From Arthrobacter sp. NIO-1057 (GTDB lineage Bacteria > Actinomycetota > Actinomycetes > Actinomycetales > Micrococcaceae), in the NCBI RefSeq assembly GCF_900094805.1, contig NZ_FMAT01000006.1, positions 62,001 to 126,000 on the forward strand: a stretch of 64,000 nucleotides of DNA, given 5' to 3'. Position numbers and translations under genes: made by a program. The notes under the pieces are model-generated. The model was not told the origin of the DNA. It saw only the letters and a list, made by a program, of their open reading frames with translations, and ran no database searches. Below, piece after piece: positions 26,722-37,507 of the stretch; position 1 is the first letter of the stretch, and each line of letters opens with the position of its first letter.

Positions 26722-28626
26722 CTAGTTGCCCTCACCGGGATTTGCCGGTGGGGGCAATTTTCCGCTCCGGGACTGGCTCGGCGACGGCGAAGTAGTCTCA
26801 CTTGGCGACTGACTATCTGAATCCTCCGAAGAATCGCTTTCGGATTCACTAGGAGTCGGTGTAGGGGTAGGAGTTTCGTCTGGAACCGGAACAGCTACAG
26901 AAATCTTCACCAGGTCGCCGGGGGTTGCTTCCGCAGAAGCATTTGGCGACTGAGCGAACAGCGTTCCCTCTTCATACTCATCAGTTTCGACATCAACGAA
27001 CTGAGCCTTGAGACCTACATCTTCAGCCTCTAAAGCCTTCTGCGCATCTTCTCGGCTCATGTCAGAGACATCAGGAACTTTAACCTTGCCCGTCGAAAGA
27101 ATCAGATCAACCTCGGAGCCGGCCTTGACCTTGGAACCTAGCTCCGGGCTGGTACCAATGACCCAGTCGGTGGGAATGGTGGCCGAATCTTCACGCGTTA
27201 CGGTACCCACTTCCAGTCCTGCTTGGCGCAAGGCATCACGAGCTGCTGCCTCGGACTGGTTGGCGAGATCTTTAGGGATCACGCGTTGCTCTGAGCCCTC
27301 GGAGATGTACAAGGTAACCGTCGAATCCTTGGCTACCTGAGTACCTGAGGAAGGATCGGTGCGCGAAGCCTTATTCTCATCGACATCTTCACTAAATTCA
27401 CGCTCAACGCGCACATTGAAGGTCGCATCTCGTAACAGGCTACTGGCATCGTCTTCCGACAGATTTTTCACATCAGGTACGGCTACGGGCGCACGCTTTT
27501 CCGCATCAGCCTGAATCGAACGGATCACCAAGAAGCTAGCCAACGCTACAGCAACCACAGCGATCAGCGACAAAAGCACAATCAGCCCACGGTTAGAGCG
27601 ATGACGCGTCGTTTCCACCGGTGCATCATTAGCCGCGAAGACCGGATGCTCAGAGGTGAGCGGTGCCGACTGAGCTGCAAAACCAGTTTCCGTGGAATCG
27701 TGGTTCCCATAAATCGGCAAAGTATAGGTCGATGGCGAGGCTGGATCTTCATGGAATTCAACCCCGTTTAGGGCATCCTCCAGGGCCGCAGCAAAGGCAC
27801 CCGCGGACTGGAAACGGTCATCGCGTTCCTTGGAGAGGACCTTGGCCACGACAGGATCAAAGATCGGATCCACATCGTGGGTGACCTCGCTCGGAGCGGG
27901 AGGGATCTCGCCGACATGCTGATAGGCCACAGACACCGGGGAATCCCCGGTGAAAGGTGGCTTTCCGGTAATCAGCTCGTAGAACAGGCACCCTGCCGAG
28001 TAAATATCGGATCGGAAATCGACCTGCTCACCTCGAGCTTGCTCGGGGGAGAAGTACTGCGCGGTGCCCACCACGGCAGCAGTCTGCGTCATGGTGGCCG
28101 AATTATCCAGGGCCCGTGCGATGCCGAAGTCCATCAGCTTCACATGCCCTGCATCGGTAACCATCACATTGGCCGGTTTTACATCGCGGTGCACCACATT
28201 ATTCGCATGTGAATGATCTAGCGCCTCACACACGCCACGGGCGACGCGTACAGCAAACTCGGCATCGATGGTGTCCTGAGAAATGACCTGCTTCAGGGTT
28301 TTCCCGGTGACGTACTCCATGACCATGAAGGGCAGGCGTTCGTGCTGCTGCTCGGTGGCAGGTAACTCGCCCGTATCGTAAACAGCGACGATATTTGGGT
28401 GGCTTAATGCGGCCACGGCTTTAGCTTCACGCCGGAACCGGTTGACCACCATGGGATTGGTGGCCGTATCCGGGCGTAGTACCTTGACCGCTACCTTGCG
28501 CGAGAGCACATGGTCTAGCGCAAGGTAGACATCCGCCATACCGCCACGGCCAATGAGCGATTCAATCTCATATCGGTCATTGATCATCCGTGGCAAGCCA
28601 GGTGGCAATGCTTCAACTTCGCTCAT
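26722..28626 (-). CDS. pknB: Ser/Thr protein kinase PknB with three PASTA domains
   Basis: Transmembrane kinase that senses peptidoglycan fragments or lipid II and controls growth and division. The 634-residue protein has its kinase domain at about 15-290 with glycine loop GRGGMADVY, Lys-48, HRDVKPAN (146-153) and DFG (166-168). The single membrane helix is at about 346-370, then three PASTA repeats (about 381-582; M. tuberculosis PknB has four) and a Ser/Pro/Thr-rich low-complexity tail. Start overlaps the pknA stop by 4 bp. It is the last gene of the seven-gene operon. Confidence 0.96.
   Translation of the reverse strand: MSEVEALPPGLPRMINDRYEIESLIGRGGMADVYLALDHVLSRKVAVKVLRPDTATNPMVVNRFRREAKAVAALSHPNIVAVYDTGELPATEQQHERLPFMVMEYVTGKTLKQVISQDTIDAEFAVRVARGVCEALDHSHANNVVHRDVKPANVMVTDAGHVKLMDFGIARALDNSATMTQTAAVVGTAQYFSPEQARGEQVDFRSDIYSAGCLFYELITGKPPFTGDSPVSVAYQHVGEIPPAPSEVTHDVDPIFDPVVAKVLSKERDDRFQSAGAFAAALEDALNGVEFHEDPASPSTYTLPIYGNHDSTETGFAAQSAPLTSEHPVFAANDAPVETTRHRSNRGLIVLLSLIAVVAVALASFLVIRSIQADAEKRAPVAVPDVKNLSEDDASSLLRDATFNVRVEREFSEDVDENKASRTDPSSGTQVAKDSTVTLYISEGSEQRVIPKDLANQSEAAARDALRQAGLEVGTVTREDSATIPTDWVIGTSPELGSKVKAGSEVDLILSTGKVKVPDVSDMSREDAQKALEAEDVGLKAQFVDVETDEYEEGTLFAQSPNASAEATPGDLVKISVAVPVPDETPTPTPTPSESESDSSEDSDSQSPSETTSPSPSQSRSGKLPPPANPGEGN
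26726..26761 (+). terminator. pabA terminator inside the 3' end of pknB
   Basis: TTGCCCTCACCGG (26726-26738) pairs with CCGGTGGGGGCAA (26745-26757) with one wobble, loop GATTTG, then TTTT. It points along the plus strand, so it should end the sortase-pabA transcript, yet it lies in the last codons of pknB on the other strand. Confidence 0.8.
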
Positions 28627-30443
28627 GGTGCTGTGCTCTGGTCCGATTCCGTGGCAGTCGGCGTTGGGGTAGCAGACGGGGTTGGTGTCGGGGTTTCAGT
28701 AGCCTCTGGCTCCTGCGAAGGACCTGTAGAAACATCCAGAGTGACGGTAGTACCAGGGGCAACTTCACTGTTTGCGGCGACGTCCTGCGAGAGAACGGTG
28801 CCGGCCACCGAAGAATCAGTCAGTTCCTGACCCTTGGCTACAGCCAACCCAGCGTTCTGGAGCTGCCGCTGTGCTGCGGAATAGCTCATTCCGGTCACCG
28901 ATGGAACCTCAACGGTCTCCGCTGCCATGGCGTAGGTAACCGTAACGGTTTCACCAACCTCCACGTTGCCCGTGGGGTTCAGGGAAATCACTTCGCGGGG
29001 ATCATAGTCATTGGTTTCCTGCGGCACCGCATTAACCTTCAGGCCCTGGCCTTCAAGTTCTTGGGTGACAGTATCGATATCCTGACCAATCAGTGATGAC
29101 GAGACCTGAACGTACTCGGGGCTCTGGCTAGCACTTTCCGAAGGTGTGGAAGAAGTCTCCGAAGCCGGAGTGCTCTGCTCTGTCGGTTCGGTCGTTTCTT
29201 CCGTAGGCTCGGTAGACTCGGCCGATTCGGAGGTGCTCTCGGTGATAGTCGCCGTAGGCTCGTTATCACTATTGCTACTCAAGGCCGGGATCAACCAGGT
29301 CAACAGTGCAATAATCACTGCCAGCGAGATGATCACGATCAACGGGATCAGCCAAGGGCTACGCTTGGATTCCTCAGGCTGTGGATCCTGTGCGTCGACA
29401 TCCTCATCATCAAAACCATTGGTTTCTGGATTACTGGCAGCAGTGAAACCACTGGCGGTATTCACCGGCTCCACCACGGTAGGCATGGCGTTGGTCATCG
29501 TTGGCGCAGAATCCTGGCGGGTCATGGCGCGGGTTGCGTCATCATCCAGGTTCAGTGCCTGCGTTGCGTCCTCAGAAATACCGGTAGCAAGCATGCCAGG
29601 TACCGCCAAGGTGGCGGTGTTGGTATCACCGGCGCGCAGCGCATCGGCAGCCTTGGCCAAAGCGGTGGCATCCTTTGGACGATCCGCAGGGTTCTTGGCC
29701 AACATCGACATGATCAGCTGACGTACCGGTGCTGGGATGGTATCCGGCAAGGCTGGGGGAGCGTCGTTGACCTGCGCCAAGGCGATGGCGATCTGCGACT
29801 CTCCGGTGAACGGGCGGCGTCCGGCCAGGCATTCGTAGCCGATCACGCCCAGCGCGTAGATATCCGAGCTGCCGGTCGCGTTCTGCCCGGTGGCCTGCTC
29901 CGGAGCCAGGTACTGGGCGGTGCCCATGACCTGTCCGGTGGCGGTCAATGGCACTTGGTCGGCCAGGCGGGCGATGCCGAAGTCGGTGATCTTCACGACC
30001 CCCGATGGCATGACCAGGATATTGCCCGGCTTCACATCGCGGTGCACCAAGCCGTGCTCGTGGGCTGCGGCTAGCGCGCGAGCGGTCTGTGCAATCAGCG
30101 AGAGGGTGCGATCCACCTCGAGCTTGCGTTCGCGCTCGATAATGGTGGACAGCGGCGGGCCGGGAACAAGTTCCATGACCAGGTAGGCGGAGCCCTGTTC
30201 CTCGCCGTAGTCGAAGACGCCGGCGATGCCCGGGTGGTTCAGCAGCGCGGTGTGGCGGGCTTCAACACGGAAGCGCGTCAGGAAGCTCTCGTTGTCGGTG
30301 TATTCCTCTTTGAGGATCTTGATCGCTACGAGGCGTCCAAGGACCTGGTCACGAGCTTTCCATACTTCGCCCATGCCACCGATCGCAATGCGGTCGGTGA
30401 GCTTGTAACGTCCGCCCAAGGTGGTGCCGGTTACTGGCCTCAC
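28623..30443 (-). CDS. pknA: Ser/Thr protein kinase PknA-like with two PASTA domains
   Basis: Second membrane kinase of the operon. At 606 residues its kinase domain covers about 10-270 with IGGMGEVW, Lys-42, HRDVKPGN (134-141) and DFG (154-156). A juxtamembrane Asp/Thr-rich region is followed by one membrane helix (364-387), a Ser/Thr/Glu-rich stalk, and about two PASTA repeats (about 440-575). Mycobacterial PknA lacks PASTA domains, so this version carries an extra sensor part. Overlaps of 4 bp with pbpA and pknB indicate tight coupling. Confidence 0.94.
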   Translation of the reverse strand: MRPVTGTTLGGRYKLTDRIAIGGMGEVWKARDQVLGRLVAIKILKEEYTDNESFLTRFRVEARHTALLNHPGIAGVFDYGEEQGSAYLVMELVPGPPLSTIIERERKLEVDRTLSLIAQTARALAAAHEHGLVHRDVKPGNILVMPSGVVKITDFGIARLADQVPLTATGQVMGTAQYLAPEQATGQNATGSSDIYALGVIGYECLAGRRPFTGESQIAIALAQVNDAPPALPDTIPAPVRQLIMSMLAKNPADRPKDATALAKAADALRAGDTNTATLAVPGMLATGISEDATQALNLDDDATRAMTRQDSAPTMTNAMPTVVEPVNTASGFTAASNPETNGFDDEDVDAQDPQPEESKRSPWLIPLIVIISLAVIIALLTWLIPALSSNSDNEPTATITESTSESAESTEPTEETTEPTEQSTPASETSSTPSESASQSPEYVQVSSSLIGQDIDTVTQELEGQGLKVNAVPQETNDYDPREVISLNPTGNVEVGETVTVTYAMAAETVEVPSVTGMSYSAAQRQLQNAGLAVAKGQELTDSSVAGTVLSQDVAANSEVAPGTTVTLDVSTGPSQEPEATETPTPTPSATPTPTATESDQSTAP

Positions 30444-31894
30444 TTGTTGAACACCGCCTTTAACATCGTCTTCATCAGTGCACCGGTCGTATTGTGACCA
30501 GTGTTGTAATCTACGTCTTGCAAGGTGACCGTAATGGCTACCTGTGGGTCATCTGCCGGAGCAAAGCCAGTCATCCAGGAATTCACATTGCTGGTGCCAT
30601 TGCCAAGCTGCGCAGTACCGGTCTTAGCGCGGAAGTCCACGCCGGGAACCGCAGCATTCATTGCGGTTCCGCTCTTGACCGGGCCTTCCATCAGTTCTGC
30701 TAGCTGTTCAGCAATTTCTGGGGTGGTGGCCGTGGAGAACTTCTCCGGCTTAGGCTCTTCGATGACTCGAAGGTCCGGGGCAATCACCTTATCGATCATG
30801 TTTGGTTTCATGATCACGCCCTTGTTGGCAATGGCCATGGCTGCCATGTTCATCTGCAATGCGGTGACCTTGTTGTTGCCCTGACCAATTGCCATACGTG
30901 CCAAATCAGCAGCGTCAGCGTCATCGGTAGGGAACTGGCTTGGCACTACATTCTGCGGGATGCTCAGCTGCTGGCCGTAACCGAAGCGTTCAGCTACATC
31001 CGCGAACTCTTCCTTGCCGACGGTCTGGCTGATTTCCATAAATGGCGTGTTACAGCTCTGGGCGAAGATGAAAGCCAGTCGGGCCCGTGGTTCCCGAGCA
31101 CAAATACCTTCTTCGAAGTTACTCATCGGGGTCACCGAGTTGGGATAGTTCACGGAGGTCGGATTGTCGATAACCGTGTTCAGGTCGTACTTACCAGACT
31201 CCAGAGCCGCGACCGTACTGAGGATCTTGAACGAAGAACCAGGGAAGTTCAGGCTGCTGATGGCAGGGTTCAGATAAGGGCTCAGACCCTCAATTTCACT
31301 GACCTTCTTCAGGTTCTGCGCAGCCTTGGTGGTCGAATGCACCGCCAAGTCATTGGTGTCATAGCTTGGCTTGGATGCCATTGCAAGAATGTCGCCGGTC
31401 TTTGGATCGGTGACAATGATGGTGCCCTTCACGCCATCAGGGATAGCGTTATAGGCAGTCTTTTGCAGATCCCCATCGATAGTCAGCTCGACGGAGGCAC
31501 CCTCGGTCTTCTTGCCGGTAAACATCGCCAATAGACGGTCGTACAGCAAATCCGAGCTGGTTCCGGTGAGCCAGTCATTGAGTGAAGACTCTAACTGGGT
31601 GGTGCCGTTGGCCAGCGAGTAGTAACCGGTCAGGTGCGCGTAGACCTCTGCATCGGTGTACTTACGCTGGTACTCAAATTGCCCGTCATCGGTAGGAACC
31701 GATTCGGCAATTGGCTTGCCGTCAACCAGGATGGCGCCGCGGGGCAAATCAAACTCACGGTACAGCTGACGCTTGTTCAGTGCGTTATCCGACAGCTGCT
31801 CAGCATTGAAGAACTGGATGTAGCTCAATCCGCCAAGGCAGATGACAAAGAGCAGGGTTAGCGCAACCCAGACTCGTTTAATGGCCTGATTCAC
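30440..31894 (-). CDS. pbpA: Class B penicillin-binding protein PbpA
   Basis: Transpeptidase that cross-links peptidoglycan with its SEDS partner RodA. The protein is 484 residues. An N-terminal membrane helix lies at about 8-28, followed by a dimerisation domain and the transpeptidase domain. Active-site motifs are SSFK (Ser-220, Lys-223), SCN (280-282) and KTG (424-426). It overlaps rodA and pknA by 4 bp each. Confidence 0.95.
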   Translation of the reverse strand: MNQAIKRVWVALTLLFVICLGGLSYIQFFNAEQLSDNALNKRQLYREFDLPRGAILVDGKPIAESVPTDDGQFEYQRKYTDAEVYAHLTGYYSLANGTTQLESSLNDWLTGTSSDLLYDRLLAMFTGKKTEGASVELTIDGDLQKTAYNAIPDGVKGTIIVTDPKTGDILAMASKPSYDTNDLAVHSTTKAAQNLKKVSEIEGLSPYLNPAISSLNFPGSSFKILSTVAALESGKYDLNTVIDNPTSVNYPNSVTPMSNFEEGICAREPRARLAFIFAQSCNTPFMEISQTVGKEEFADVAERFGYGQQLSIPQNVVPSQFPTDDADAADLARMAIGQGNNKVTALQMNMAAMAIANKGVIMKPNMIDKVIAPDLRVIEEPKPEKFSTATTPEIAEQLAELMEGPVKSGTAMNAAVPGVDFRAKTGTAQLGNGTSNVNSWMTGFAPADDPQVAITVTLQDVDYNTGHNTTGALMKTMLKAVFNK

Positions 31895-33288
31895 TTGCTC
31901 TTCACCACCTTGGTGCTGGTTGTTGGGGCTTTACTGGGCGTTGCAATTTCATCGGTGGGTCCTGAGACGCCGGACTTGGGCCGGCGTGAATTGTGTGAAA
32001 TCAAGAGCAGGAGGGCGATGATGATCCAGTTGGCCAGCAGGGATGAACCGCCGGCTGCCATGAAGGGTGTAGCCAAACCGGTCAGTGGAATCAGACGGGT
32101 GACACCACCGATGATGACTACACACTGCAGGCCGAGTGTGAAGGATAAACCGGCTGCTAAGAGCTTGCCGAAGGAGTCGCGAGAACCGAGGGCTGCACGC
32201 AGACCACGAGAGACCAGCAGCATGTAGAGCAAGACAATTGCGGTCAGGCCGATCAGGCCGATCTCTTCACCAAAGGAAGCGATGATCATGTCGGAGTTGG
32301 CCAGTGGTACCCGGTACGGGGAGCCAGCGCCAAGGCCGGTGCCGAACAGTCCGCCATCGGCCATACCGAACAGACCTTCAACGATCTGCATACTGCCGCC
32401 GGCTGCCTGATAGATGGCAGGGTCAAAGGCGTTGAGCCAAACGTCAAGGCGTCGCGTCACGTGACTCATGGTCAGTCCGGCGACGAAGCCACCGGCGACC
32501 ACCATGAGCAAGCCGATCAGTACCCAGGAGATTCGGGCGGTGGCCACGTACACCATGACGATGAACAGGCCGAAGAACAAGATGGCTGAACCAAGATCGC
32601 GCTGGACGACCAGCACACCGATGGACAGCAACCAGGCGATGACCATAGGGGCCATGTCGCGCAGGCGGGGAAGCTGAAGCGGACCAAACTTGTGTCCGGC
32701 GAGCAGAATCAGGTCGCGGTTGGACGACAGATACCCGGCGAAGAAGATCGACAGGGTAATTTTGGCGATTTCACCCGGTTGCAGGGAGAAAGCGCCGATG
32801 CGAATCCAGATTCGTGCACCGTTGATGGTCACACCCAGGTGGGGGATCAGTGGCAACAGGAGCAACACGATAGATGCCAGAAGGGCAATGTACGTGAAGC
32901 GGCGCAGGATTCGATGGTCCTTGACGGCCCAGAGAACTGCTGCGGCTATGACAATGGCTATCGCGGTCCACAGTAGCTGTCGGGCTGACTGCGAGGTGCC
33001 TTTCGCCAAGTCGATGCGGTGAATCATGGCCAGGCCAAGGGAGTTCAGCGCCACCGTAATTGGAAGTATTACTGGGTCGGCATATTTAGCGAAGATGCGT
33101 AGCAATACGTGAACTGACAGGGCGAGGACCGCCATGATGCTCATCTGAACATAGAAGTCAGTATTGTCGACACCCTCGGTGGTGCTACCCACCAAGAAGA
33201 ATGCTGCACCACCGACACAGAGGGCCAGTACAAGCAGCAACAGCTCGAGATTGCGCCGTGGTACCGGTGCGGTCTGCACTTCGGTCAT
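31891..33288 (-). CDS. rodA: SEDS peptidoglycan polymerase RodA/FtsW family
   Basis: Polytopic glycosyltransferase that polymerises lipid II together with PbpA. At 465 residues it has about 12 membrane segments and the SEDS signatures (FSLQPGEIAKITLSIFFAGYL, QRDLGSAILFFGLF, and VTRLIPLTGLATPFMAAGGSS near the end). The C-terminal cytoplasmic tail of about 35 residues is polar and Thr/Lys rich, a possible kinase target (inference). Both ends overlap neighbours by 4 bp. Confidence 0.95.
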   Translation of the reverse strand: MTEVQTAPVPRRNLELLLLVLALCVGGAAFFLVGSTTEGVDNTDFYVQMSIMAVLALSVHVLLRIFAKYADPVILPITVALNSLGLAMIHRIDLAKGTSQSARQLLWTAIAIVIAAAVLWAVKDHRILRRFTYIALLASIVLLLLPLIPHLGVTINGARIWIRIGAFSLQPGEIAKITLSIFFAGYLSSNRDLILLAGHKFGPLQLPRLRDMAPMVIAWLLSIGVLVVQRDLGSAILFFGLFIVMVYVATARISWVLIGLLMVVAGGFVAGLTMSHVTRRLDVWLNAFDPAIYQAAGGSMQIVEGLFGMADGGLFGTGLGAGSPYRVPLANSDMIIASFGEEIGLIGLTAIVLLYMLLVSRGLRAALGSRDSFGKLLAAGLSFTLGLQCVVIIGGVTRLIPLTGLATPFMAAGGSSLLANWIIIALLLLISHNSRRPKSGVSGPTDEIATPSKAPTTSTKVVKSK

Positions 33289-34685
33289 TGCATGATCTCC
33301 TGACAGTAGGCTGGCAGCTCGGTTTGGGTGCTAGTTGATGAATCGCTGGATCCCGGGACTTGCACCGGGCAGTTCTGTTTGGCGGTGACCAACAGTTCCT
33401 GGATGATCATCTGGGCGTGCTCACGGTTTTCGGCCGAAATAGTGGCTTCAACTCGTTGGCGTGAATACTCGGGCAGGGATTCGAGTGGAACCTTGCTGAC
33501 AGTATCAACCTCAGATAGTGAAATCGGGCCAAGCTCTTGCGGAACACCCTTATAGATGGCGACCTTGTTATCCACGGTGCCAACAAAGTACTGGGTCTGA
33601 GTCCACATGTAACCCCAGACGGCAAGGGCCACCACGAGGAAGGCCGCCAGGGTGAGCAGAATAGGCATCATCCAGCGACGGCGTGCCGGTGGAATTTCCA
33701 CTGGATCTAGTACCTGGCCGGCCGCCGGCGAACGGTGAGTCAGCAACGCGGCCGCACGGCGCTCACCAGTGTGCTGGGTGACCACAGGTATCTGACCGGT
33801 CTGCGTAGCTAGCTGAGCTGCGCCGACCAAAAGATGTGGGCGTTGCGAGATTTCGTGACGAAGCAGTGAGGCGCTGGCTTCAATATCACCCTCAGCAGCA
33901 ATAGCTAACTGGGCGGTATCGGGGGCCGGTTCCTGTACCGAAGGCTCGCTGGACTCGTCGGTGCTGTCCTCAACGACTTCAAACATCACCACGGTGACGT
34001 TATCGGGTGCGCCATTTTTCAGCGTGATGGCCACGAGGTCGTTAACTGCCTCGTCCATGTTCTTGGTACTACGGATGATCTGCTCAATGATGGGCAGCGG
34101 GACCGCGTCGGTCAGACCGTCGGAACACAGCATCCAGCGTTCGCCGGGTTCGGCTTCAATCTGCTGGACATCAAGCTCGGGGGAAGCATCAGAATCACCT
34201 AGAACACGTAGCAATACGTTCTTATGAGGGTGGACTTCAGCTTCTGCCGGCTTGATGCGGCCTTCATCAACGAGTCGTTGCACGAAGGTGTGGTCACGGC
34301 TGATCTGTTCAAAGTTATCGTGCTTGAGTCGATAAGCGCGCGAGTCACCGATATGGGCCATGTGCAAGGTGCTGCCAGAGAGTAGCAGGGAGGTCACAGT
34401 GGTGCCCATGCCTGAGAGCTTCGGGTTGGCACCGACGAGTTCATTGAGCACCAGATTCGCGGCCTGAATTTCATCAGGGAGAGCGTTTTGCGGATCGACG
34501 ATATCTGCGTGGTCTAAGTGCACCAGGTCCAAGACCGTGGAGGCAGAAGCCACATCGCCGCCGACGTGGCCACCCATGCCATCGGCAAGGACAGCTAGAT
34601 ACTCACCGGCGTAGGCGGAGTCGTCGTTCTTCTTACGAATCCGTCCGACGTCAGACTTTGCGGCAAATTTGAGTTTGAGGGCCAT
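33285..34685 (-). CDS. pstP: PP2C-family Ser/Thr phosphatase PstP
   Basis: Metal-dependent phosphatase that reverses PknA/PknB phosphorylation. The 466-residue protein has a PP2C domain at about 5-235 with metal-binding motifs (VLADGMGGHVGGD, HIGDSRAYR, CSDGLTD, GAPDNVT). A linker leads to one membrane helix (about 340-362) and an extracellular domain with a pair of cysteines. Start is ATG at 34683-34685, 3 bp after fhaB. Confidence 0.95.
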   Translation of the reverse strand: MALKLKFAAKSDVGRIRKKNDDSAYAGEYLAVLADGMGGHVGGDVASASTVLDLVHLDHADIVDPQNALPDEIQAANLVLNELVGANPKLSGMGTTVTSLLLSGSTLHMAHIGDSRAYRLKHDNFEQISRDHTFVQRLVDEGRIKPAEAEVHPHKNVLLRVLGDSDASPELDVQQIEAEPGERWMLCSDGLTDAVPLPIIEQIIRSTKNMDEAVNDLVAITLKNGAPDNVTVVMFEVVEDSTDESSEPSVQEPAPDTAQLAIAAEGDIEASASLLRHEISQRPHLLVGAAQLATQTGQIPVVTQHTGERRAAALLTHRSPAAGQVLDPVEIPPARRRWMMPILLTLAAFLVVALAVWGYMWTQTQYFVGTVDNKVAIYKGVPQELGPISLSEVDTVSKVPLESLPEYSRQRVEATISAENREHAQMIIQELLVTAKQNCPVQVPGSSDSSTSTQTELPAYCQEIMQ

Positions 34686-34688
34686 AGG

Positions 34689-35168
34689 CTAGGACTTCAA
34701 TTCCAGGACAGTCTTTCCGATGCGGATCCGCTGACCCGGTTCCACAGGCTGTGCGCGAGTGAGCTGACTGTCACCGACGAAGGTGCCATTGGTGGATCCC
34801 AAATCTTCGATGAACCAGCGTGATCCCTGTGGGAAGAGTCGGGCGTGACGTCCGGAAGCGTAGTCGTCGTCAAGCACCACGGTTGCATCCTGGGCACGAC
34901 CAAACATGATTGGCTGACCGCTTAGCGGAATGCTGTTGCCGGCCAGTGGGCCTTCAACAATAGCCAAGGAGGTGGCAGCCTTGCGCGTCGGAGCTTCTGG
35001 TTCTGCCAGCTCAGGGTTCTTTTTCAGTGCCCGTGCGCTGGGCTTGCCTGTGCGGGCTCGAGATCCGACAGCCAAATCACGACGCATCGATCCGACAACG
35101 CTCAAAACGAGTAGCCAGATCAGCACAAGGAAGGCGAGTCGGAACAGGGTGAGAACCAGATCGTTCAT
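34689..35168 (-). CDS. fhaB: FHA-domain protein FhaB (FipA)
   Basis: Membrane-anchored phosphothreonine reader. The 159-residue protein has a membrane helix at about 7-27, a basic linker, and an FHA domain (about 80-158) with the phosphopeptide-binding residues in MFGRAQDATVVL, SGRHARLF and GSTNGTFV. In mycobacteria it links FtsZ/FtsQ with PknA signalling. Its start overlaps the fhaA stop by 4 bp. Confidence 0.93.
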   Translation of the reverse strand: MNDLVLTLFRLAFLVLIWLLVLSVVGSMRRDLAVGSRARTGKPSARALKKNPELAEPEAPTRKAATSLAIVEGPLAGNSIPLSGQPIMFGRAQDATVVLDDDYASGRHARLFPQGSRWFIEDLGSTNGTFVGDSQLTRAQPVEPGQRIRIGKTVLELKS

Positions 35169-35977
35169 GCGCGGCCTCCGTTATTCGAGGTGATGAGCCG
35201 AAAGACTATTTTTGTTTGTCCGATAGTGATGACCGAACCATCAAAAATGGGAGTTTCAGCGGAGATCTTTTTACCGTCCACATAGGTTCCATTGGTTGAA
35301 CCCAAATCGGACACCACAAAGTTTGTCTTACCGCGGGTTTCAACGCGGATGTGCTGACGTGAAACACCAGAATCATCCACCGGAATGTCGGTGCTTGCCG
35401 AACGGCCTAAAATAACCGAGTGATGGTTCAGCGCGAAACGCTGTCCTGCAACCTCAAGAATGGCCTGCTTCTGAGTTGGCACCTTGGGGATCTCGTTGAT
35501 AGGTCGGACGTTGGGACGTGGCTGCGCGGTGGTGCGCGGCGATGGCTGGCTGGCTGGCTTGGCGGTAGGCGTCTTTACCGGAGCCGAAGCAACAACATGG
35601 GAGCTGGTCTCCTTGACGGAGCCAGTGATTTCCATTTCGCCAGGCTTGAAATCTTGTTTGGAAACAAAATGGATCATGACATCGCCATGGACTGAGTAGT
35701 CCTGATTGGTGGCGTGCTCTGCGGTGACCTTAGCCATTTCATTAACGACAGCACGTCCCCAGCTTTTAGCGGTTTCGAAGTCTTTGGTGCTCAACGCAAC
35801 GACGAAGTCGTTCGGAGCAAGACTGCGTCCTTCGCTAATTGGCAGAATTCCGCGATCCATTTCATTGCGCAGGGCAGTAGTCAGCTCTACTGGCTTGAGG
35901 TCTGCGGTGCTGGTTCCACGAAAGAAGCTTGTGACGACCTTCTCTAAGCCGCGTTCGACATTGTCGAGAAAGCCCAT
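35165..35977 (-). CDS. fhaA: FhaA, DUF3662 and FHA domain protein
   Basis: Regulator of peptidoglycan synthesis; in mycobacteria its FHA domain binds the phosphorylated MviN/MurJ pseudokinase region. The 270-residue protein has an N-terminal DUF3662 domain (1-120), a Pro/Thr-rich linker, and a C-terminal FHA domain (about 180-265; LGRSASTDIPVDDSGVSRQH, LGSTNGTYVDG). It is the first gene of the operon. A strong AGGAAGGAG site precedes the ATG at 35975-35977. Confidence 0.95.
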   Translation of the reverse strand: MGFLDNVERGLEKVVTSFFRGTSTADLKPVELTTALRNEMDRGILPISEGRSLAPNDFVVALSTKDFETAKSWGRAVVNEMAKVTAEHATNQDYSVHGDVMIHFVSKQDFKPGEMEITGSVKETSSHVVASAPVKTPTAKPASQPSPRTTAQPRPNVRPINEIPKVPTQKQAILEVAGQRFALNHHSVILGRSASTDIPVDDSGVSRQHIRVETRGKTNFVVSDLGSTNGTYVDGKKISAETPIFDGSVITIGQTKIVFRLITSNNGGRA

Positions 35978-36258
35978 TATTCGTGCTCCTTCCTAGGGGT
36001 CCATTGTTTGTCTTAGTGTCCCGTAATTCGTGCGTAAAAGCAGTGAACACAGAACTTCATATTCGATCTTACTGTTTTCAGCTGTGCAAATGCCGAAAAA
36101 TCCTTGGGTGATCGACGCGAGGGTCACTCAACGATACCGAGGTCAGGGACGAAAACCTGTGTCTCTGGCCACATGTCAAGGTTTCGATTAGGTGAACTGA
36201 AAATGTGTGTGTAAGCTGTTTCTTGTTGCAAAAGCATGACGCAGCAAAAATTGCATAT
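35978..36258. other. fhaA / tRNA-Leu intergenic region
   Basis: A 281-bp gap between the divergent fhaA operon and tRNA-Leu. It should contain the promoter of the whole kinase operon and that of the tRNA. I see no ORF, no repeat and no clear promoter pair. Confidence 0.5.
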
Positions 36259-36342
<84 letters not shown>

Positions 36343-36350
36343 CAAATTAA

Positions 36351-36401
36351 AAATAACCTCTGCAATGAATTTTCATTCATTGCAGAGGTTATTTTTCTTT
36401 C
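36351..36401. terminator. Strong terminator after tRNA-Leu, shared with DUF523 gene
   Basis: A perfect 19-bp stem (36351-36369 with 36376-36394; core CCTCTGCAATGAA) with a 6-nt loop, followed by TTTCTTTC on the plus side. The other side is A-rich on the plus strand (T-rich for leftward transcripts), so it can end both the tRNA and the convergent DUF523 transcript. Confidence 0.92.
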
Positions 36402-36418
36402 AGGTATCATTTTGATAA

Positions 36419-36874
36419 CTATTGGCCACGGCGTGCCGAAACCTGCAGTCCTCGCTCCTTGAGTAAGGCCGCCAGTATGCCATCGCCTTCTACAATGGTC
36501 CCACTGTGAGAGCCGTCGTAAATAGCCCCGCAACCGCAACTGGGACTGCGGTCTTGCAACACTGCTTCGGTGATTCCGTTGGAGGTAGCCAGCTGGGCAA
36601 CTTCTTGAGCCCCGGCGACAAAAGCCTCGGTGAGATCTTGACCGTTAATAGAGACGACGGTGGCGTTTCCCTGAAGGACGTCGTATCCATCCCCGCCGAC
36701 GATCTCTGCGGGAGGTCGGGGTGTTGGCAGATCCCCTAGTTCTTCGGCGCATGCGGCGATCGCTTCGCCGCGCGCTACAGCATTGACTATGTTTTGGTCA
36801 GTTTTTGCTTTGCCGTTATAACGGCAGGGGATACCAGCAAGACATGAGCTAACAAGTATCGGGACCTTTCTCAT
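36419..36874 (-). CDS. DUF523 protein, TudS-like iron-sulfur thiouracil desulfidase family
   Basis: DUF523 proteins include TudS, a [4Fe-4S] enzyme that removes sulfur from 2-thiouracil; that function is known for a few members and only inferred here. The 151-residue protein has conserved cysteines at 11 and 17 (SSCLAGIPC), 42 (AACAEELG) and 113 (DRSPSCGCG), plus the TPRPPAEI motif. It starts with ATG at 36872-36874, divergent from the gene to the right. Confidence 0.82.
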   Translation of the reverse strand: MRKVPILVSSCLAGIPCRYNGKAKTDQNIVNAVARGEAIAACAEELGDLPTPRPPAEIVGGDGYDVLQGNATVVSINGQDLTEAFVAGAQEVAQLATSNGITEAVLQDRSPSCGCGAIYDGSHSGTIVEGDGILAALLKERGLQVSARRGQ

Positions 36875-36948
36875 GTCTTTATCCTAGTCGTGTGCCATGA
36901 ATCGAGCACTGGATTAGAATTCCATTGACTAAGTGAAAGGTAAGTATT

Positions 36949-37485
36949 GTGGCTGCGTCCAAAGAACCATTTGAAATCCGCGGAACCATTGATGTGGTCA
37001 ACGGACATCGGATCCTCCGCTTAGAGCAAGAATCCAGTGACTTACTTTCCAGTCGTGGCCAGGTGGCCGTAGATCTCCTTGGTGACTTTGCTGGGCATAC
37101 CATCGTGATTGATCCTGATGGGCGTCGCGGTCACTGGCTGGATTTGGAGTCGGTTCAGGCTCCGGTGATCGATGGTGAAGTTGGGCAACAGATCCAGCTT
37201 TCGGTTCAGCCGAGCTCAACTTGGCCTGAAACCACGGTTCCGTCAGATCTGGCTGATGCCTTAGATCAAGCCAGTGATTTGGATGAGACCTGGGTGAGAC
37301 TGACACCTATGGCCCGCTGGGAATGGGTTCGTTGGGTCGGAGCCACCAAGAATCCGGATACGCGTCAACGACGTGTTGAGGTCAGCATTTCTAAGTTGCG
37401 CGACGGCAAACGCCGTCCATGCTGCTTTGACCTGTCTTCCTGCACCAACCCCGAATTGGCCAAGGGTGGCAAACTCGCTGAATAA
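36949..37485 (+). CDS. DUF1905 and YdeI/OmpD-associated domain protein
   Basis: A 178-residue protein: N-terminal DUF1905-like beta-barrel (about 1-90; VDLLGDFAGHTIVIDPDGRR) and a C-terminal YdeI-like helical part (about 100-155; LTPMARWEWVRWVGATKNPDTRQRRVEVSI). Some YdeI-type proteins affect peptide or bacteriocin sensitivity, but the biochemical role is unknown. It starts with GTG at 36949. Near the C-terminus is a cysteine motif (RPCCFDLSSC) rarely seen in this family as I recall it. Confidence 0.65.
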   Translation: MAASKEPFEIRGTIDVVNGHRILRLEQESSDLLSSRGQVAVDLLGDFAGHTIVIDPDGRRGHWLDLESVQAPVIDGEVGQQIQLSVQPSSTWPETTVPSDLADALDQASDLDETWVRLTPMARWEWVRWVGATKNPDTRQRRVEVSISKLRDGKRRPCCFDLSSCTNPELAKGGKLAE

Positions 37486-37507
37486 GACTGACACCGCTGG
37501 CACGGTA

